NCBI GenBank assembly: GCA_020746105.1
Contig: CM036618.1
Coordinates: forward strand, 90,638,122 to 90,702,121
DNA length: 64,000 nt
Reading direction: 5' to 3'
Source: Trogon surrucura
Taxonomy: Eukaryota > Chordata > Aves > Trogoniformes > Trogonidae
Shown here: positions 48,001-61,012 of the stretch, piece by piece
Numbering within the stretch: position 1 is the first letter of the stretch
Layout of the letters: each line of letters begins with the position of its first letter
The notes under the pieces: generated by a model
The model's database searches: none
The model's input: only the letters and a program-made list of their open reading frames with translations
Told to the model about the DNA's origin: nothing
Program-made: the position numbers and the translations under genes

Positions 48001-51000
48001 AAATCATCCACCGTACTGCAGTTGTTACTCTTCTTAACTATGGTTCATCAAACTTAGACGTTTTCATGTAGGTTTTCCAATTTCACTTTACTGGAGACAG
48101 TTATATTTAGTCTTTTGTATCTCTGTTGATCTCTGTTTCACGTGTTTTCCACATCCCTGAATTCTTATCTTTTTGTCCTCTATTTCACTGAGTTGGGCAG
48201 CATAACCATTTCTGGAAGAATTCATGTTTGCTTAGGAAAAAACACTTGAGCTTTGCTACTGAATCTGGGGTGTTTTCTCTCACCATCCTGCTTTTTGTTG
48301 TATCTTTCTCTGCTAAGAAAGGTTTCCAGGTGGCCTTCACACTGGTTTCTAATAATTTTCACATTTTAAAGTACCTCTATCTGTAGGATTTTTTTGACCA
48401 GATCTCTTACTACACAAAATAATTCTTTCTAAAGCAAAGTGTTAGGGTGATAATTATTTTCTATTAAGCTATTCCTTTGGAACATTCATCAGGGTTTTTT
48501 AATGAAAGCATCCAAATTTAGGTTGGAAATTAAGTAATTTGATTTTTCTAAAGCACTGAACTCTCTGCCACCAAATGGAACTGACCAGCATTTTTAAATC
48601 ATTATATCTGAAGGTAAAACTTTGCATGCTGGTTATTTTTAAAGTCCTGAGCCACATAATTTCATAGGAAAAAAAGCAAACTTTACATGGCACTCCAGAT
48701 GTCCAAAACAAGAAAATAACGTTCAAGAAATTAGGCCGTCAACATTTTAGAAATATTACAGAAAGCAGATCTGACCTGTAGATGCTTTAGGGCCTACTCA
48801 TAAGCAAAAAGCTTTACGAGCAGAAATCTGAGGACACTAACTAATTGCTAAAGATAACAGAGCAATTTAAATCTGCTCCTCTGGAAATAATATTAATTAC
48901 CAACATTTTTACAGCACTGCCATCAATATAACATACACAAAGCCCCCAGAAATTAATTAGTGACCTCAGCCTTTCTTTCCTATAGCTATGTACAGATTGA
49001 CATACTTCCCTGAGAAGCACTTAACTTCAGTTAATGAAGCTATCACTCAATAAAAGAGAAATGCTTAAATAAAGCTTCTGGTATTCATCAGGTAGGTGTG
49101 TAGCACAGCTACGAAAAATAGGGCTCTGATTCATACCCAGAAGTGACAAGTTTTCAAGACACAAAAATTCAGTTAAGGTTTCACTTGCAAAAAGTATCCG
49201 TACCCTTGTTTTACTATTTTGCTATTTCTCCAGAAAGCAGGTGGTTGCAAGATCAACCAAAATGATTGTAAGGAGCATTATTTTGCCACAACGAATGAGT
49301 TAGTCTGTAGTCCTCCCCTTGCTTTCTTCTTTGGCTTTTTTGTCAGTAGCTATGCCAAAGAATCACAAGTTGTGGGTTTTTTTAAAAGGGTGAAAGTAAA
49401 ACAGATCTGTATCTTGTATTTTTAATTTAAAAAAAAAAAACCACAAAATAAAGGCAAAACTGTTTTTATTAAATTTATTATAGTTATTAAAGTTATAATA
49501 GTTCAATAGGAGCCTCTGAATTCAGTTCTGAGTCACTTCACCCCAGCTGTCAATTTTCCAAAAATTTCACAATCCAGGGGTCTTCCTCACACGTAAGAAA
49601 CCTCTTAATTATTCAAGAAATTCTACAGCAAGTTGAAGAAAAATGTCTTAAGAAGCTGCTTCAGTATTCCACATGATGTAATCCAAGTCATTCCTCTAAA
49701 ATCCCTTCCCCTAATAAATCACTCGGTTAATTAGGGCTCCACCACAAGTCAACACAAAGATAAGTGCTGTCATGCTTTTGGTACTAAAGCTGTAGTTTCA
49801 ACTAACAGACTAGATAGTAATCTAATGTGAGTTTTACTTATTTTAAATATGGGGAAAAAAGAATTTGCACTTTAATTAAACAATAAAATGTTAATGTTCA
49901 ACATTACTATTACTAGTTTTGATGGCCTCCTTCTCCAAAAGGCTCTTACCTTCTGAGACATTTGACTTCTGCTGCTAAGAAGATGAAATATGAGCTGAGA
50001 TGTGATGTTGGAAAACATTATATCAAAAACAATTTATTTATTTTTTTTTTTAATATTAGTTCAAATGCCAGAAGATGCTTCCTAACAAGTCCATAAAAAA
50101 ACTTTAGGTACATTTTGGCACTGATCGCACAGACAGGAGCAAGTTCTCAGTGAGAGTAAATATCACATCTTCACCTACTACTAAATGATTTATTGCCTTT
50201 GATGATCTGCCCCACTATGTAACCATTTCTTGATTCCTTGGTTACTACCTGCAGTAGCAAATGAAGGCTACAGCAGCAGCAGTCCTCACTCATGACAGTG
50301 GGTAAAGTAACAAGTGAAGTGCACAGACTACCTGAAGATAGAGTGAAACGGAAAATCCTACCAGAGATGTGCCTGAAGACATGTTGTCAAAAACTTCCTC
50401 GGTCATTAAAAGAGCAGTGTGTTCAGTGCTGGAGACTTTTTCAAGAAGAGAGGTAAAGCTTTTCTCAAAAGAGCTCCCTCAGTCTCTTCTATGATGAGCC
50501 CATTCAGTCTCTTCACTGATGGACAGACCGGCAGACAGTCATGTCACTTTATTCCTTGAGTAGCTTGAAACTACTTATAACCCCGTCTTCCTATATGTCA
50601 AATTACAACAGGATCTGCACCAACACCCCAAGTCTATCTCCACAATGGTCATAACTGGTAATGGCATCTTTGCTAAAAAAACAAACAAACAAACATGGCC
50701 GACCCACCTGACAGAAGATGTTGCAGTTTCCATGGCTGGCACGTCACACGAGTTTCTTTGTCCTGCTGTCCCTGATAGGCTTGCTAGTTTGTCATTTTTT
50801 TTTTTTTCCAGTTAGGAGTAGTAGACTTAAATTTAACGTGAAGTAGAGAATCTTAATTCTACTAAAAATTTAAGACTTTAGAAACTGGAAAGATGAGATT
50901 TGGCATCAGAAGCCACCTGTCAATGGCCAGCATTATATAATTGTATCACACCTGTTATTTTAAACATAAAATTCTCACCAGTTGTGGAGTTAAATGACAA

Positions 51001-51429
51001 CAGAAATGATGTGAGTGTAGAGAAGAAATAAATTTTTTTCCTTTGTTCCTTTTCAATCTATTTGCATTGCATGTGGTCACATCACTGTTTTTTAGGTCAA
51101 CCAGTCCAGGTATACAAGTTGCTGAGCAACAAAGACACCACTAGGAAGAGCAAGCTGCCCTGTCCAAAATTAGTGAATATGCTTTACAGATTCTAACAGG
51201 TTTACATAAATTTGTATCCATATATTAGAAGGTTTCAGTTTTATTCTTCATGAACATTGCAAGTGCGGCTTCTCCATCGCTTTGTACCTTCTGTATGCGA
51301 CTGCTTTATGGAAAATCAAAGTAAAATAGGAACATGCTGCAGCAAAAGAAAAAGCAAGAGTACTTACAGCCATGCCAGGCTCCTTTTGCACAGGGGTGGG
51401 TTCAAGATGAGCCAAGCTGCAACGGAGAT
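42023..51429. other. Unique noncoding DNA, no gene recognised
   Basis: About 9.4 kb, mostly AT-rich, without recognisable transposons, RNA genes or exons. Open frames are short (up to 92 codons) and occur on both strands. Small features are an (AAAC)4 run at 50679-50694, a (CAG)4 run at about 50271 and several T or A runs. Confidence 0.5.
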
Positions 51430-51660
51430 GTAAAGCTCCGGGTGCTCGTTTGCTTTCATTCCCATCCCTCCGGGGCAAGCCTAACTCATGCCTTGCCCAA
51501 CGGGGCTGCCATGTTGGGGACCTTCTCCTCCCCGGGCGGGGGGGAGTCGCGGCGAGCTGTCAGCACTAGAGGGCACTCGGCGATCAGCGTGTCGCAGCGC
51601 TGCGCGGAGCGTCCCGATGGGCTGGGGGCAGCGTGGCCGTGGGTCAGGCCCAGAGCTCCA
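51430..51660. promoter_or_regulatory. Small CpG-rich patch (candidate CpG island)
   Basis: I count about 20 CpG dinucleotides in about 230 bases, eight of them in the single line 51541-51600. The surrounding DNA is AT-rich and CpG-poor. It contains gggcggggg (GC-box-like) at about 51534-51542 and a CTCF-like motif. CpG clusters in otherwise depleted DNA usually mark unmethylated promoters, enhancers or insulators. I see no coding exon attached to it. A short GC-rich repeat relic is an alternative. Confidence 0.6.
51563..51576 (+). promoter_or_regulatory. CTCF-like binding motif
   Basis: GCACTAGAGGGCAC matches the CTCF core consensus CCASYAGRKGGCRS at every position except the first. It lies inside the CpG-rich patch, which adds weight. 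CTCF sites in gene deserts often anchor chromatin loops; occupancy cannot be seen from sequence. Confidence 0.5.
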
Positions 51661-52977
51661 GTGCCCACCATGTATTTCCCACCAGGAGACCGTGGCATGA
51701 TGAAAGCAAGGCCCTCTCCACCCTCGGCCCGACAAAGGAAAGGTGTATGCTGCTAGTGAGGACTCGACCAGGTGGTATTACAGTTTTGTCAACGTAGACA
51801 AAAATTAGTTGTCTTAGGCATGAAGCAGTGAGCTGGGGGAGAAGGAACGTGGCGCTTCCCAAAGGGATGGAAGTCCAGTGTAGCATTTCCCAGTCACCAT
51901 GCTTGGTGTCTTTCTTTGTGGGATAATAAGTATTACTCTGGTTTCACCTCCAAAAGCCCACTCTGAATAGAGGCTTAGTTTGCGACTATTCACACATCCT
52001 GCCGAAAGTTCCATGCCTTTGTGGACAGACATCTCCACCTCGTCCTTAGCAAGGCAAGGAGAACAGCAGATTTCCAGAGGTCTGCTTTCTCCTCGGGTGC
52101 TAATGAGAAAACAGTTTAAGAAGGGTACAGCTAATGGCCTAACCGTGAAGGAAGGGAGAGGGCTACTCTACTAGTCAATCACTTTCCAGAAGGCAGAAAA
52201 CCCTTTCTGAGGTTCAGAGGCCACCCATGGCTGGAACATGAGAGAAGCCCGTTCCCAGTGAGCTCCTCTGCTCTTTTTGTGATGGCAGACTTAAATTGAC
52301 CTTAAACCATCTCCAGCTGTGCTTTAGGAAGTCTAGCCTTAAATAGTCTCAATGATGTTGACTCTAAAATATTCCCTTCATGACTAATTCATATTTTTCC
52401 TTGATATTTAATCTAATTTGCTTCAGGCTAAGCTCTTTAGTTTTTGGCCTGTTGACAAACGAAAATGACTAGTCCCTGTACTCCTTTTCATTCTCTCTGT
52501 GGATCTATGGGTACTTATTATCTCTTCCTGGTCTTTTTTTTTTCTCTCTTTTTTTCAATAACTCTTAAAGCATAAACACATCTGCTACTCTTCTCCTTCC
52601 CAGTTAAGGGAGAAGGAGGTTCCAGGTGTTCAGAGATGGCTGAAGCAGATGCTATCAGCAAGTTTTAGGTAAATGTCACATTTCCCATACATCTATCTGG
52701 ACCAAATTTTTTTGTGCCTTAACACTTTTAATTACTACCTACATGCTCTTACTGAAATACTTGTCCCTGGGGTGTCCTTGCTCTTCTGCATAATGTATCA
52801 GAGTATCTTCTCCACTGCTCCTGTTGGCTTTGGTTTAACAGCTATTACACGCTGTATTAATATTTTAAGTAATGCATACTATACACCTCATGCTTAATAT
52901 GATCCTTTAAAACGGTAGTAGGTTTGAGCTTGATCCTGAACTATGATATTCCACAGAGCCTTTAAGAGAGCTTCTCA

Positions 52978-52980
<3 letters not shown>
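51661..52980. other. Unique noncoding DNA
   Basis: No coding exon or repeat family recognised between the CpG-rich patch and the (AT)n tract. Short overlapping frames only. Confidence 0.5.
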
Positions 52981-53026
<46 letters not shown>

Positions 53027-53042
53027 GTGTGTATATATATAT
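52981..53042. repeat. (AT)n microsatellite with central palindrome
   Basis: About 19 AT units are followed by acacatatgtgt, a perfect 12-base palindrome, and then (gt)(at)n. The whole tract is self-complementary, so it can extrude as a cruciform or hairpin. Long AT repeats are unstable and polymorphic. Confidence 0.95.
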
Positions 53043-54779
53043 CTGGAAATCTGCTCAGCAAAACCTGGTACGCTATGGCCACTGAGTCTCTGGTGTGTAA
53101 GAAGCCAGTGCCTCTCTGTCGTCCTGGAGGGAGGTTTGTATTCCTCCTTTTGTTCAGAAATACTCTGGAAATCCAGACTGCAAAAAAGATGCCTTAGTGG
53201 ATTATGCAACAACTGGGATGGCAGTCCAGATTCCAGACCAAGTTTTCATAGGCAGCCTTCATCAACTATTTTACCTACCACGCATCTCTCAAATTCACCT
53301 CTATAAACTGCAGATAATATTTTATACTCTTCACGTTTCATCTACCTACCTCTAACACTAGAAGTTCCCTGGACTCACTACTATTCCCTCATGTCTCCAA
53401 AACTGAAGTCTTGATTTGGCCAGATAACTTAAATCACTTAAGCTTTTTCCATGACCGTGAGGCACCTGGTTTGGGCACACCAGTGGTGGCTGGGACAAGC
53501 AAACAAGTTCCTTGGGACATGGATTTCCTTGTGTTTCAGAGTACCACGCACTAAGCAATATATAACTAATGCAAGAAAACTTTTAACCTGTTTTTGCTAC
53601 ATTTTAAAAAGAAATCATTTGAGGGCTAAAATGGAGAACAAGAAATTTCAACTCAAAAGGACAATTTTTGTAAAATAAACATTTTGCCTTACAGGAGGTG
53701 AGAGGCATTCCCACCTACTCACTGTGATTGTAGCTCGTGTCCTCTAAAGCAAGGATCCATCCCACAGGCCAAATTCTTACAACCTTAGTTACTCAAGCAT
53801 CACCTAGGGAAAAGTGCCCAGTACTGGAATATACCATTTTAAAAAGAAAAAAATGCTAATTTAGGCATGCTACAGGGATATATATGAAGCCGTCAGGGAA
53901 AAAAAACAAATCATGCAAGCTTAAATTGATTTCTAAGCCCTTGTCTCACAGAATTACTTAAACACACGAATTCAAGATGTTTCAGGTAACTGCAGAGCAC
54001 TCAGGCAATATAATGGAAGTTCAGAAAGCATTGGACACACTGCTCAGGTCCTGCACAGTTTCAGTGAGGGTACACGGCGAATGTGAGGGTCTCCCAATGA
54101 ATATTTGTATACAGGGAACATACGGGCCTGCCAGATGGAATGTCTAGCACTTGCAAAATTGTGCTCCTGTACACCAAAGGGTATCACAGGACTGGAAATC
54201 CCACATAAAATAAGCAGCAATTCAGAATCTTCGCAAATTTTCTACAAGAGGGAAGAAATAATATTCAGGAAAAACATCCACATATATCAATGCTGTTATA
54301 AAATATTTTATTTTGATTTCTTTGCCCCCCATGGAGCAGCCACTGACGAATGCAAGTTACCACGGTGGAATGGGTAGAATTCCTTGCATATTGGCAGTTA
54401 ATTGGTATCTGCAGGATTCTGTGCCTGCTTTCTGATTAAACATTAGTGCCACTGGCACAAGACGTAATTAGCATTATTGTAATAATGGCATCCTCTTTTG
54501 TCTTTTTTTTTTCCAGTCAGGAATTAGAAATAGAAAATATAACGATGTCAGTCTGCATGAGAAGAGTGCTGGACCAGAGTTTTACAGAACACTGCAAGCA
54601 TCTTGCTAGTGCAAACAACAAGAGCAACTCACCATAAAATTAGGGGAACAAACAATACCCACTCCACAGTGTAAAACACAATGTTGTTCTTTATTATATT
54701 ATTTAAAAGGGGCAGATTTACTTGGTCATAAATAAATAATTCAGAAGGTGTAAGAAGGCACAGCCAATTAGCTGCAGTA

Positions 54780-54890
54780 ATTTGCATTTTTATGCTCCTT
54801 CATTAGTTTTCTAAGGTTCTTCTCTTCTATCATGACAATGCAAATGCCAACTTCCAAAAGGTGAATAGCCAACCTATTTTTTGTTTGCAT
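54780..54890. promoter_or_regulatory. Cluster of octamer-type (POU) motifs
   Basis: ATTTGCAT at 54780-54787 and ATGCAAAT at 54838-54845 are exact octamers on opposite strands. TTTGCAT at 54884-54890 is a near octamer followed by ggtaatga. A ccaattag homeobox-type core precedes the cluster at about 54763. Such spacing of POU and homeobox sites is typical of developmental enhancers, but single motifs are common in AT-rich DNA. Confidence 0.35.
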
Positions 54891-56562
54891 GGTAATGAAG
54901 GCTCTTCAATTATTGAAATACCAAACATTTTAATAATATTTAAGACAAAGCTTTGTTGCTACAATATCTCTTCTTTATGTTGGTTGTCCCAAAACATGCT
55001 TTTTAAACGTAACTTATTTTAACCTGAAGTAGAGGGTTTATCAGGTGGCTGATTTTCTAAGGCTCCTAAAATCATGCCTAACTTTAATCATGTGAGTGAT
55101 CCCTTGAAGAGAGGTATTAAAATCCTTTCTTAACGTAGAGACTTACAAATACCTCTGTATGAGGACTTTAGGGTCTCTTTACTCTCCTGCAGGAACAAAG
55201 TGAGAAGGGTTTAATATATAAATTTGACGGTTAGGGGAACTTCCCGTCCTTATCAAGGAAGGCAAGGCCCATGCCCCTGGTATCTACTGGCACCTGCACC
55301 TTCAAAAGCTTCCTGACACCTGCCTCAGGGATCTCATTTTTGGTCATTACTATCTATGGGCACAGTCTTGCTAAAGTTGACATCTTTAGCTTCTGAGAAA
55401 TACTCCTGAGGCCAGCATGGTTAAAGCTAAAAGCCTTCCCACAGCATGACTAAAGCCCTGGTCACCAGAGTGCCATGGGCCAGCTGTACTTGCTTCATCT
55501 CTGCCTTCCCATGCACGGCACCAGCAAATCCCACTGGCTTCTCGGAGAGCTGCTCCTAACCTGCAGCTGCCCTCACACGTACTTATTTTTCCATTTTTAC
55601 TCTGGTATTTTCCTTTCCAAATGCTTTCCATGTGAGGCCACTTAATTTTATTTTTATAATTATTTTATTTTTAATACAGCCTTTCATTCCAGATGTAGAT
55701 AGCACATACACACACTCTAGCACACGTATAGTGCTGAGACTGCACCTTTATATAAATGTCTCCAAGGCAGAGTGTAAACCAAAAGAACTCCACAAATATT
55801 TCAGAGGGCCAGTGGGGATTAATCTCAAAAAAAGGGACAAAAAATAAAACCTGGAGAATAAGCAAAGATAGGATATGTTTTCTGAGGCAACCTCTGAAAA
55901 GACCTGGCTTTTCAGGTTGTCATAAATGCTACTGGGTGGCTGAAGGAGCCATAGGAAATCTGCCCTTCCCTTTCACCACTTCAGGATGCTCATCTTTTGG
56001 GACGTTTAGTCTTTCTACGGGCAACCTGGAGTGGTGCCCCCTCCCAAGGGCCATGGCGTCATGCCCCAACCCACCAAAATCTACTCCATGCTGTTCCCCA
56101 GTTGCTTCAGCTGTTTGTTTGTTGTTTTTTTTTTCTTTTAGCAGAGCTGGAGTCCCCAAAACTGTGCAGATCATCTTGGAATTTTTGTCATCATACAATG
56201 TACGCAAAGGCACAGTTCCTGTCATTTCACTGATAGTGCAGATAGCATGATTATAACACAGACCCAAATGACCGTCTCTAAGAGCAGCAGGGTGTGTCCA
56301 TGTGTTTTAAAAGGCTTTCTTCCATTTTTCTTAACTTCTTGGCCGAGGCTGCACGCAAAGGCTGGGCTCTGAACCACTCCAAGCAGGAAGGGGAGGGTGG
56401 CAGAGGAATGGATGGCTGAAATCAGCCATAAGAGCTATGGCTCAAGAGCCGGCACCATTATGCCAGCAGGTATAATGAGGTGAAACAGGTACTGGCAGGT
56501 GCAACAAGAAAGGAGAAACAAAATGGCTTGAGTTAATATGTACATTTAAGTAGAACTGACCA

Positions 56563-56587
56563 ACAATAATAATAATAAAAAAAAAAA
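56563..56587. repeat. (AAT)n with A run
   Basis: Four to five aat units followed by about 11 A. Simple-sequence DNA with no further context. Confidence 0.85.
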
Positions 56588-59525
56588 TTGAGCAAATGGA
56601 GGCATGTGAAAGCATAAAGGAGACTATTTTTTTAAATTGCAGTAGCGGCGAGAGTCTCTATCTATGCCTTTGGTTTTGAATTTTCTGTTCAGAGAAAGCC
56701 CACTGCAGTTTTCAGTAAGTTTTTCCAGTGGTCAGTTCCCTTCATGGTGGTAAGCTACTTCAAGCCTGAATTTCACTAATTCCAGGCAATGGATTTTTCT
56801 AATCTTTGCTAGAGAAATTAAAAATGCCTTTGTACCATTTTTCTGTTCTTTAATGAGTCAAACAAAGTTCAAGAGTTTGAACTTTAGTCCCTCATTTTCA
56901 GCACATTTTCCAGTCCTTTAAGCTCATCTGGAGTTCCTGTCAAACCCTTTTTTCCTTTAAAGAAAATCGAACAAATAAGAATATATTAAAAAATATACCA
57001 GAAAAGAAGATCAAAAATCCTTTAGGACAGGGCACCGTCTGCAGTGATGTAGCACGGTGGCAGCAGACTGCTGGATCCCCGCAGAGGTACATGGGGGGGG
57101 CAGTACCCTACTTTCTCCTCTATCAGATACACAAGGCCCCAAACCAGATCTGGCAAAGGAGCTACAGCCTGTGCAGCACCTTCCCTTTTCCCTCACGGTA
57201 AACCTTCGCCTGAGTAATGCAAGTTCCCTGCTTTTATTCATATTCTCCTGATTATAGTCCAATGACCACTTTAGCACTTTGGTCGTGGCGCACCACAGGA
57301 GCTCCATGTGTATTTGATTATCCGTCATAAAATCAAATCCTTTTCAGTCCTTGTTTCCCAGCATGGAGTCTCTTCCATCCTACAAGGGTTCCTCACACTG
57401 TCCCTCGCTGCATGGACTTCCAAAAAATACCTTGTTCCATTTTGCAATGAAATTCAGATTGCTCTCTTGTCACTCACCAGCCTTATTTATCATTTAATTC
57501 TCCATGAGTTTTAATGGTGTAAGAAAAATTCACCAACAAAACGTCATGCTTTCTTGTCCCATTAATAAAGACAATATGGGAAGAGGGAAGCTTACAAAGA
57601 AAAAGCCCTTACCATGATGGTTCCTTATTTTCTACTATAAGACCTATTAATTTTTAATTAAATTTGTAAATGCTGGGTGGATCTTCTATTGCTTTATTTT
57701 CTTAACAAAATGTCTTCTGGTGTGAATGCATGTTCTTTCAAAGAGTTTATTACATCAACAATATTATCTTGATTGAAAAGAACTTGTAATCTCATCAAAG
57801 GATGGTATCAAATTAGTCTGGCAAGATTTCTTTCTGCGAAGCTAATGCTGATGGACATTAATTGTGTTTGAGCAATCTCAATCTGATAGGCCTTTAATTT
57901 CCTACATTAGTCCTGTTATTATTTTAAAATATTGGAACAACATTAGATTCTTCCCAACTTGAAAATTCCTACAGTTTCAGGACTGTAATCCTCAACATTA
58001 AATTTCCATGGGGGTTTTGCTAGTTCTTTCAAAACTATCGGATGCAAGTTAATTAAACACACATATTTTTAAAAGTCTAACTTTAATAAACTGCTGTGCA
58101 ACTGGTTAAAAATTAAAAGGACTACATCATCATGTCATATGATGCTATCATCTGGCTTTCCCCAAATGCAGACATGAAGTGACTGATATTCTGCCTTTCA
58201 TGAATTCTTGTCAGTTCTGCTATCATTGTACAGTCACAGAACAATAATATCACTGGGATTCCCAGTACAGCTGAACTCCTTTGACTGCCTTTTCATTCTT
58301 AAATCTGCAAACCATAGGTTTTGTCTTTAAAATTTTGCTTCCACTATCTACTTCCTAAAACCCAGGATAGCTGTTATTATGATTGTTCCAGCTTTTATTT
58401 TTTTTCACATTTCAGTATGATTTATAGATGCTTTTCAGTTTAGTTTGACCCATACTGTTCTTTCCTTAAGTCACTGCAACAACATCATTCTGAAATACGC
58501 AATCTGGGCATCTGGTAAAATGTTACTCAACAATGGACAATTATCTTGCTCATTTTTCTGTTTACATTTTCTCCAGTTGATTCTCTCAAAATTATTTTCA
58601 GCTTTATTAAATTGTCCTTTCCAAATCCCCACGAATATGTATTCTTGGCAGAACTTGCAATAAAAATGTAATCAAGATAAAATCAGTTTCATCTATTTTT
58701 TTAGTTCTGTAATTAACGCTTCACTTCATAAGGTCCCATATAGAATTGTCACATTAGATACAACTTTTGTTTATATAAGAAATTGTTATGTGCAATTTTA
58801 AAAAATTCAAAGGGTGCCTTAAAATCAGCAGCCTATGTCACGTCTTTCAAACTGGTATCAATCCATAAAAATATATGTTCTTGCTACATACTGTAGCTCA
58901 CTGGTTGCACGGCCGTTCACTTTATTCTCTATTGTGTTTGGCCATTTCTAGCAGACCAAAGGTAGCAATCTCTCTTGTGTTTTATCAGTGTGATTTTGAT
59001 CCTACAGAATCCTTCTCTTTTTTTTTTTACCAATGGTCAGCAATTTGGACTTGAGCAAAGCCATTTTAAAAGCGTCTCCTACTTCTGCATTTCTCATTAA
59101 ATCTTTTTGACATAGACTGTTACAGCAAATAATTTTAACATTATAAGCATGGGAATCTTCCTATTAGTTCTCAGAAGACCTAGCTTTATGCTTATCAAAG
59201 AGAAATTTCCATTATGTACATAGCACATGACAAATGAAATGTTATACATATTAGAATAAAATAAGTTGTAATTGCACTATGTTATTAAACATTTTTACAT
59301 TTAACTGTTACGGTTATATTGGCCATAAACAAGGTCAGATAACATAACTGAAGTCAGGGTGAAATGCCAGAAAAAAACAGATATTCCATATGTATTCCTC
59401 TACATTTCACTTTCTTACAATCATTCTACTGCTTATAATGGGTATGAAGTACGACTGAGTCTAGACAAATGTGTTAAGAGCTTCTATTAGCAAATTTCTT
59501 GGTACAGCTGTCATTATTTTTTAAG

Positions 59526-59582
59526 TTGCTATGGAGACTTACTAGTTTGAGGCATCGCTGTTTCAATGATTTTCCATAGCAA
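59526..59582. promoter_or_regulatory. Inverted pair of RFX X-box-like sites
   Basis: TTGCTATGGA (59526-59535) and its exact reverse complement TCCATAGCAA (59573-59582) are 37 bases apart. Each, with its flanks, resembles an RFX X-box (gttgctatggagac on the + strand, compared with the family palindrome GTTGCCATGGCAAC). The pairing suggests a cooperative site. It is inference from motif likeness only. Confidence 0.35.
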
Positions 59583-60937
59583 TACAGCTTTGGATCCAGT
59601 GCACACCCCAAAACAACCATGAATGTCCTCCAGGATAATTTATCTCCAGTTGAACATACTAAAATATCTACACGATTGCCTAGAATACAGTAGTAAGCAA
59701 TAGGATTTGCTAGGACTGAGCTGATGACCTACTTGCTAAAACTACTGTTAGGTAGAGTAAGTTTCATAATTATGGTTTAAGCAAAAAAATAGGTAAAAAT
59801 ACATAGGTGGAAGAAAATAGGAAAGGCAGAGTATTCTGTCAAAATAATATTTTTATGCTTCTCCAGTAATTCAGATTTTGAAACTCAACACTAGAACGCC
59901 CCTGGTAAATCTCAGACTTCTCGGAAGTTGAAATATTAATTTCTGTCAGGTTTCTTCTCTTCCTTTTTATACTCAAAAAAGAAATAACTATTTTCTTTTT
60001 TTCGTTTTTAGATAATTGTTGCTTTGCGCAATTGTGGAAGGAATACATTTTAAAAATTGCATAGCCCAGTGGCAAATGACAAAAATCATAAACCACCTTT
60101 ATATGGACAAAGCATAGGGCTATTGTGAATCAATGAAAATCTCACAGTGCAACTATGTACAATATTCTGTTCTGAATTTAAAGCCTTCAGGGTCTGGTAT
60201 GCCTTTCACCCATTGTGCAGAGATACAAACAGCCAGGAGTAGTTGGTTTTTACGCCACACAAGCAGAGTACAGGAGCTCACTCCAGGCTGGGAGTGAGGT
60301 GCACCTCAATTCCCAAATATGCTGGGGGCTGGGGGGAATGCACTGAAGAGCTTACTTCCCAACATTTATTTTCACGGATGTTCCTCAGACTTTTGCTGCA
60401 GCCTCCATCCCTGTCTCTTGCTCTTTTTACACATTAGCTTCAGAGATATTTTATTAGAAAACCCAACACTCGCCCAAAATTTGTAGGGTGTGCACCCACT
60501 CAATACAGCCTTCTAGAGGCAAAAAAGGAGAGCAGTTCAAGTGATGACAAAAAGAGAAGTTAAATAAATTTTTGCTACTCCAGTGATACTTCGGACTGCT
60601 CAGGTCAGTGATTCAAAGATTTGATTCTTTATATGAAAAGAGCAGAGAATAACTACTTCTGCTGAGGAAGAGAAGACGAGGTTCTCCTTTGACCACTCAG
60701 CCCCAAGACTTCCACCCTCTTGGTGAGCAGTAGTGGAGCATATGCCCTCACATCTGCCCGCAGCCCTCAAACAGGGCTCTGAAAGAGCCTCTTACTTCTC
60801 ATCATTACTAACATCCAGGTGCCTGGCTTGCTTTTCCTGCAGCTCTCAGGTAACTCAGGGTTATGGTTGGATTTTTTTTTGTGAGTGTAGCTTCTCTTTG
60901 CTAGTTTACTGAAGTCTAATGAAAAATAAAACCACGG

Positions 60938-61012
60938 CCACCACCACCACCACCAATGATAATGATGATTAAAAATAAAAATAAAATTAAAATTAAAATA
61001 AATAAAAATAAT
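60938..61012. repeat. (CCA)6 followed by A-rich simple sequence
   Basis: Six CCA units (60938-60955), then gat/aat units and an A-rich stretch of aaaat and aaatt units to 61012. A compound microsatellite. Confidence 0.9.

Larger units (their letters stand above)
53043..60937. other. Unique noncoding DNA with enhancer-like motif clusters
   Basis: About 7.9 kb with no recognisable transposon or gene. The 164-codon + frame at 55756-56250 runs through a T-run and has no domain. An (AAT)n/A-run simple repeat lies at 56563-56587. Homeobox-type and octamer motifs are dense at 54440-54900, and AT-rich homeobox-type sequence lies at 57740-57900. An RFX-like inverted pair sits at 59526-59582. Confidence 0.45.

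Noticed and set aside
52907-53212. 101-codon - strand frame with a Tyr-Ile repeat
   Set aside because: The Tyr-Ile repeat is a translation of the (AT)n microsatellite, not a protein repeat.
55756-56250. 164-codon + frame as a gene
   Set aside because: It passes through a T run giving a Phe/Leu stretch, and antisense frames overlap it. No domain.
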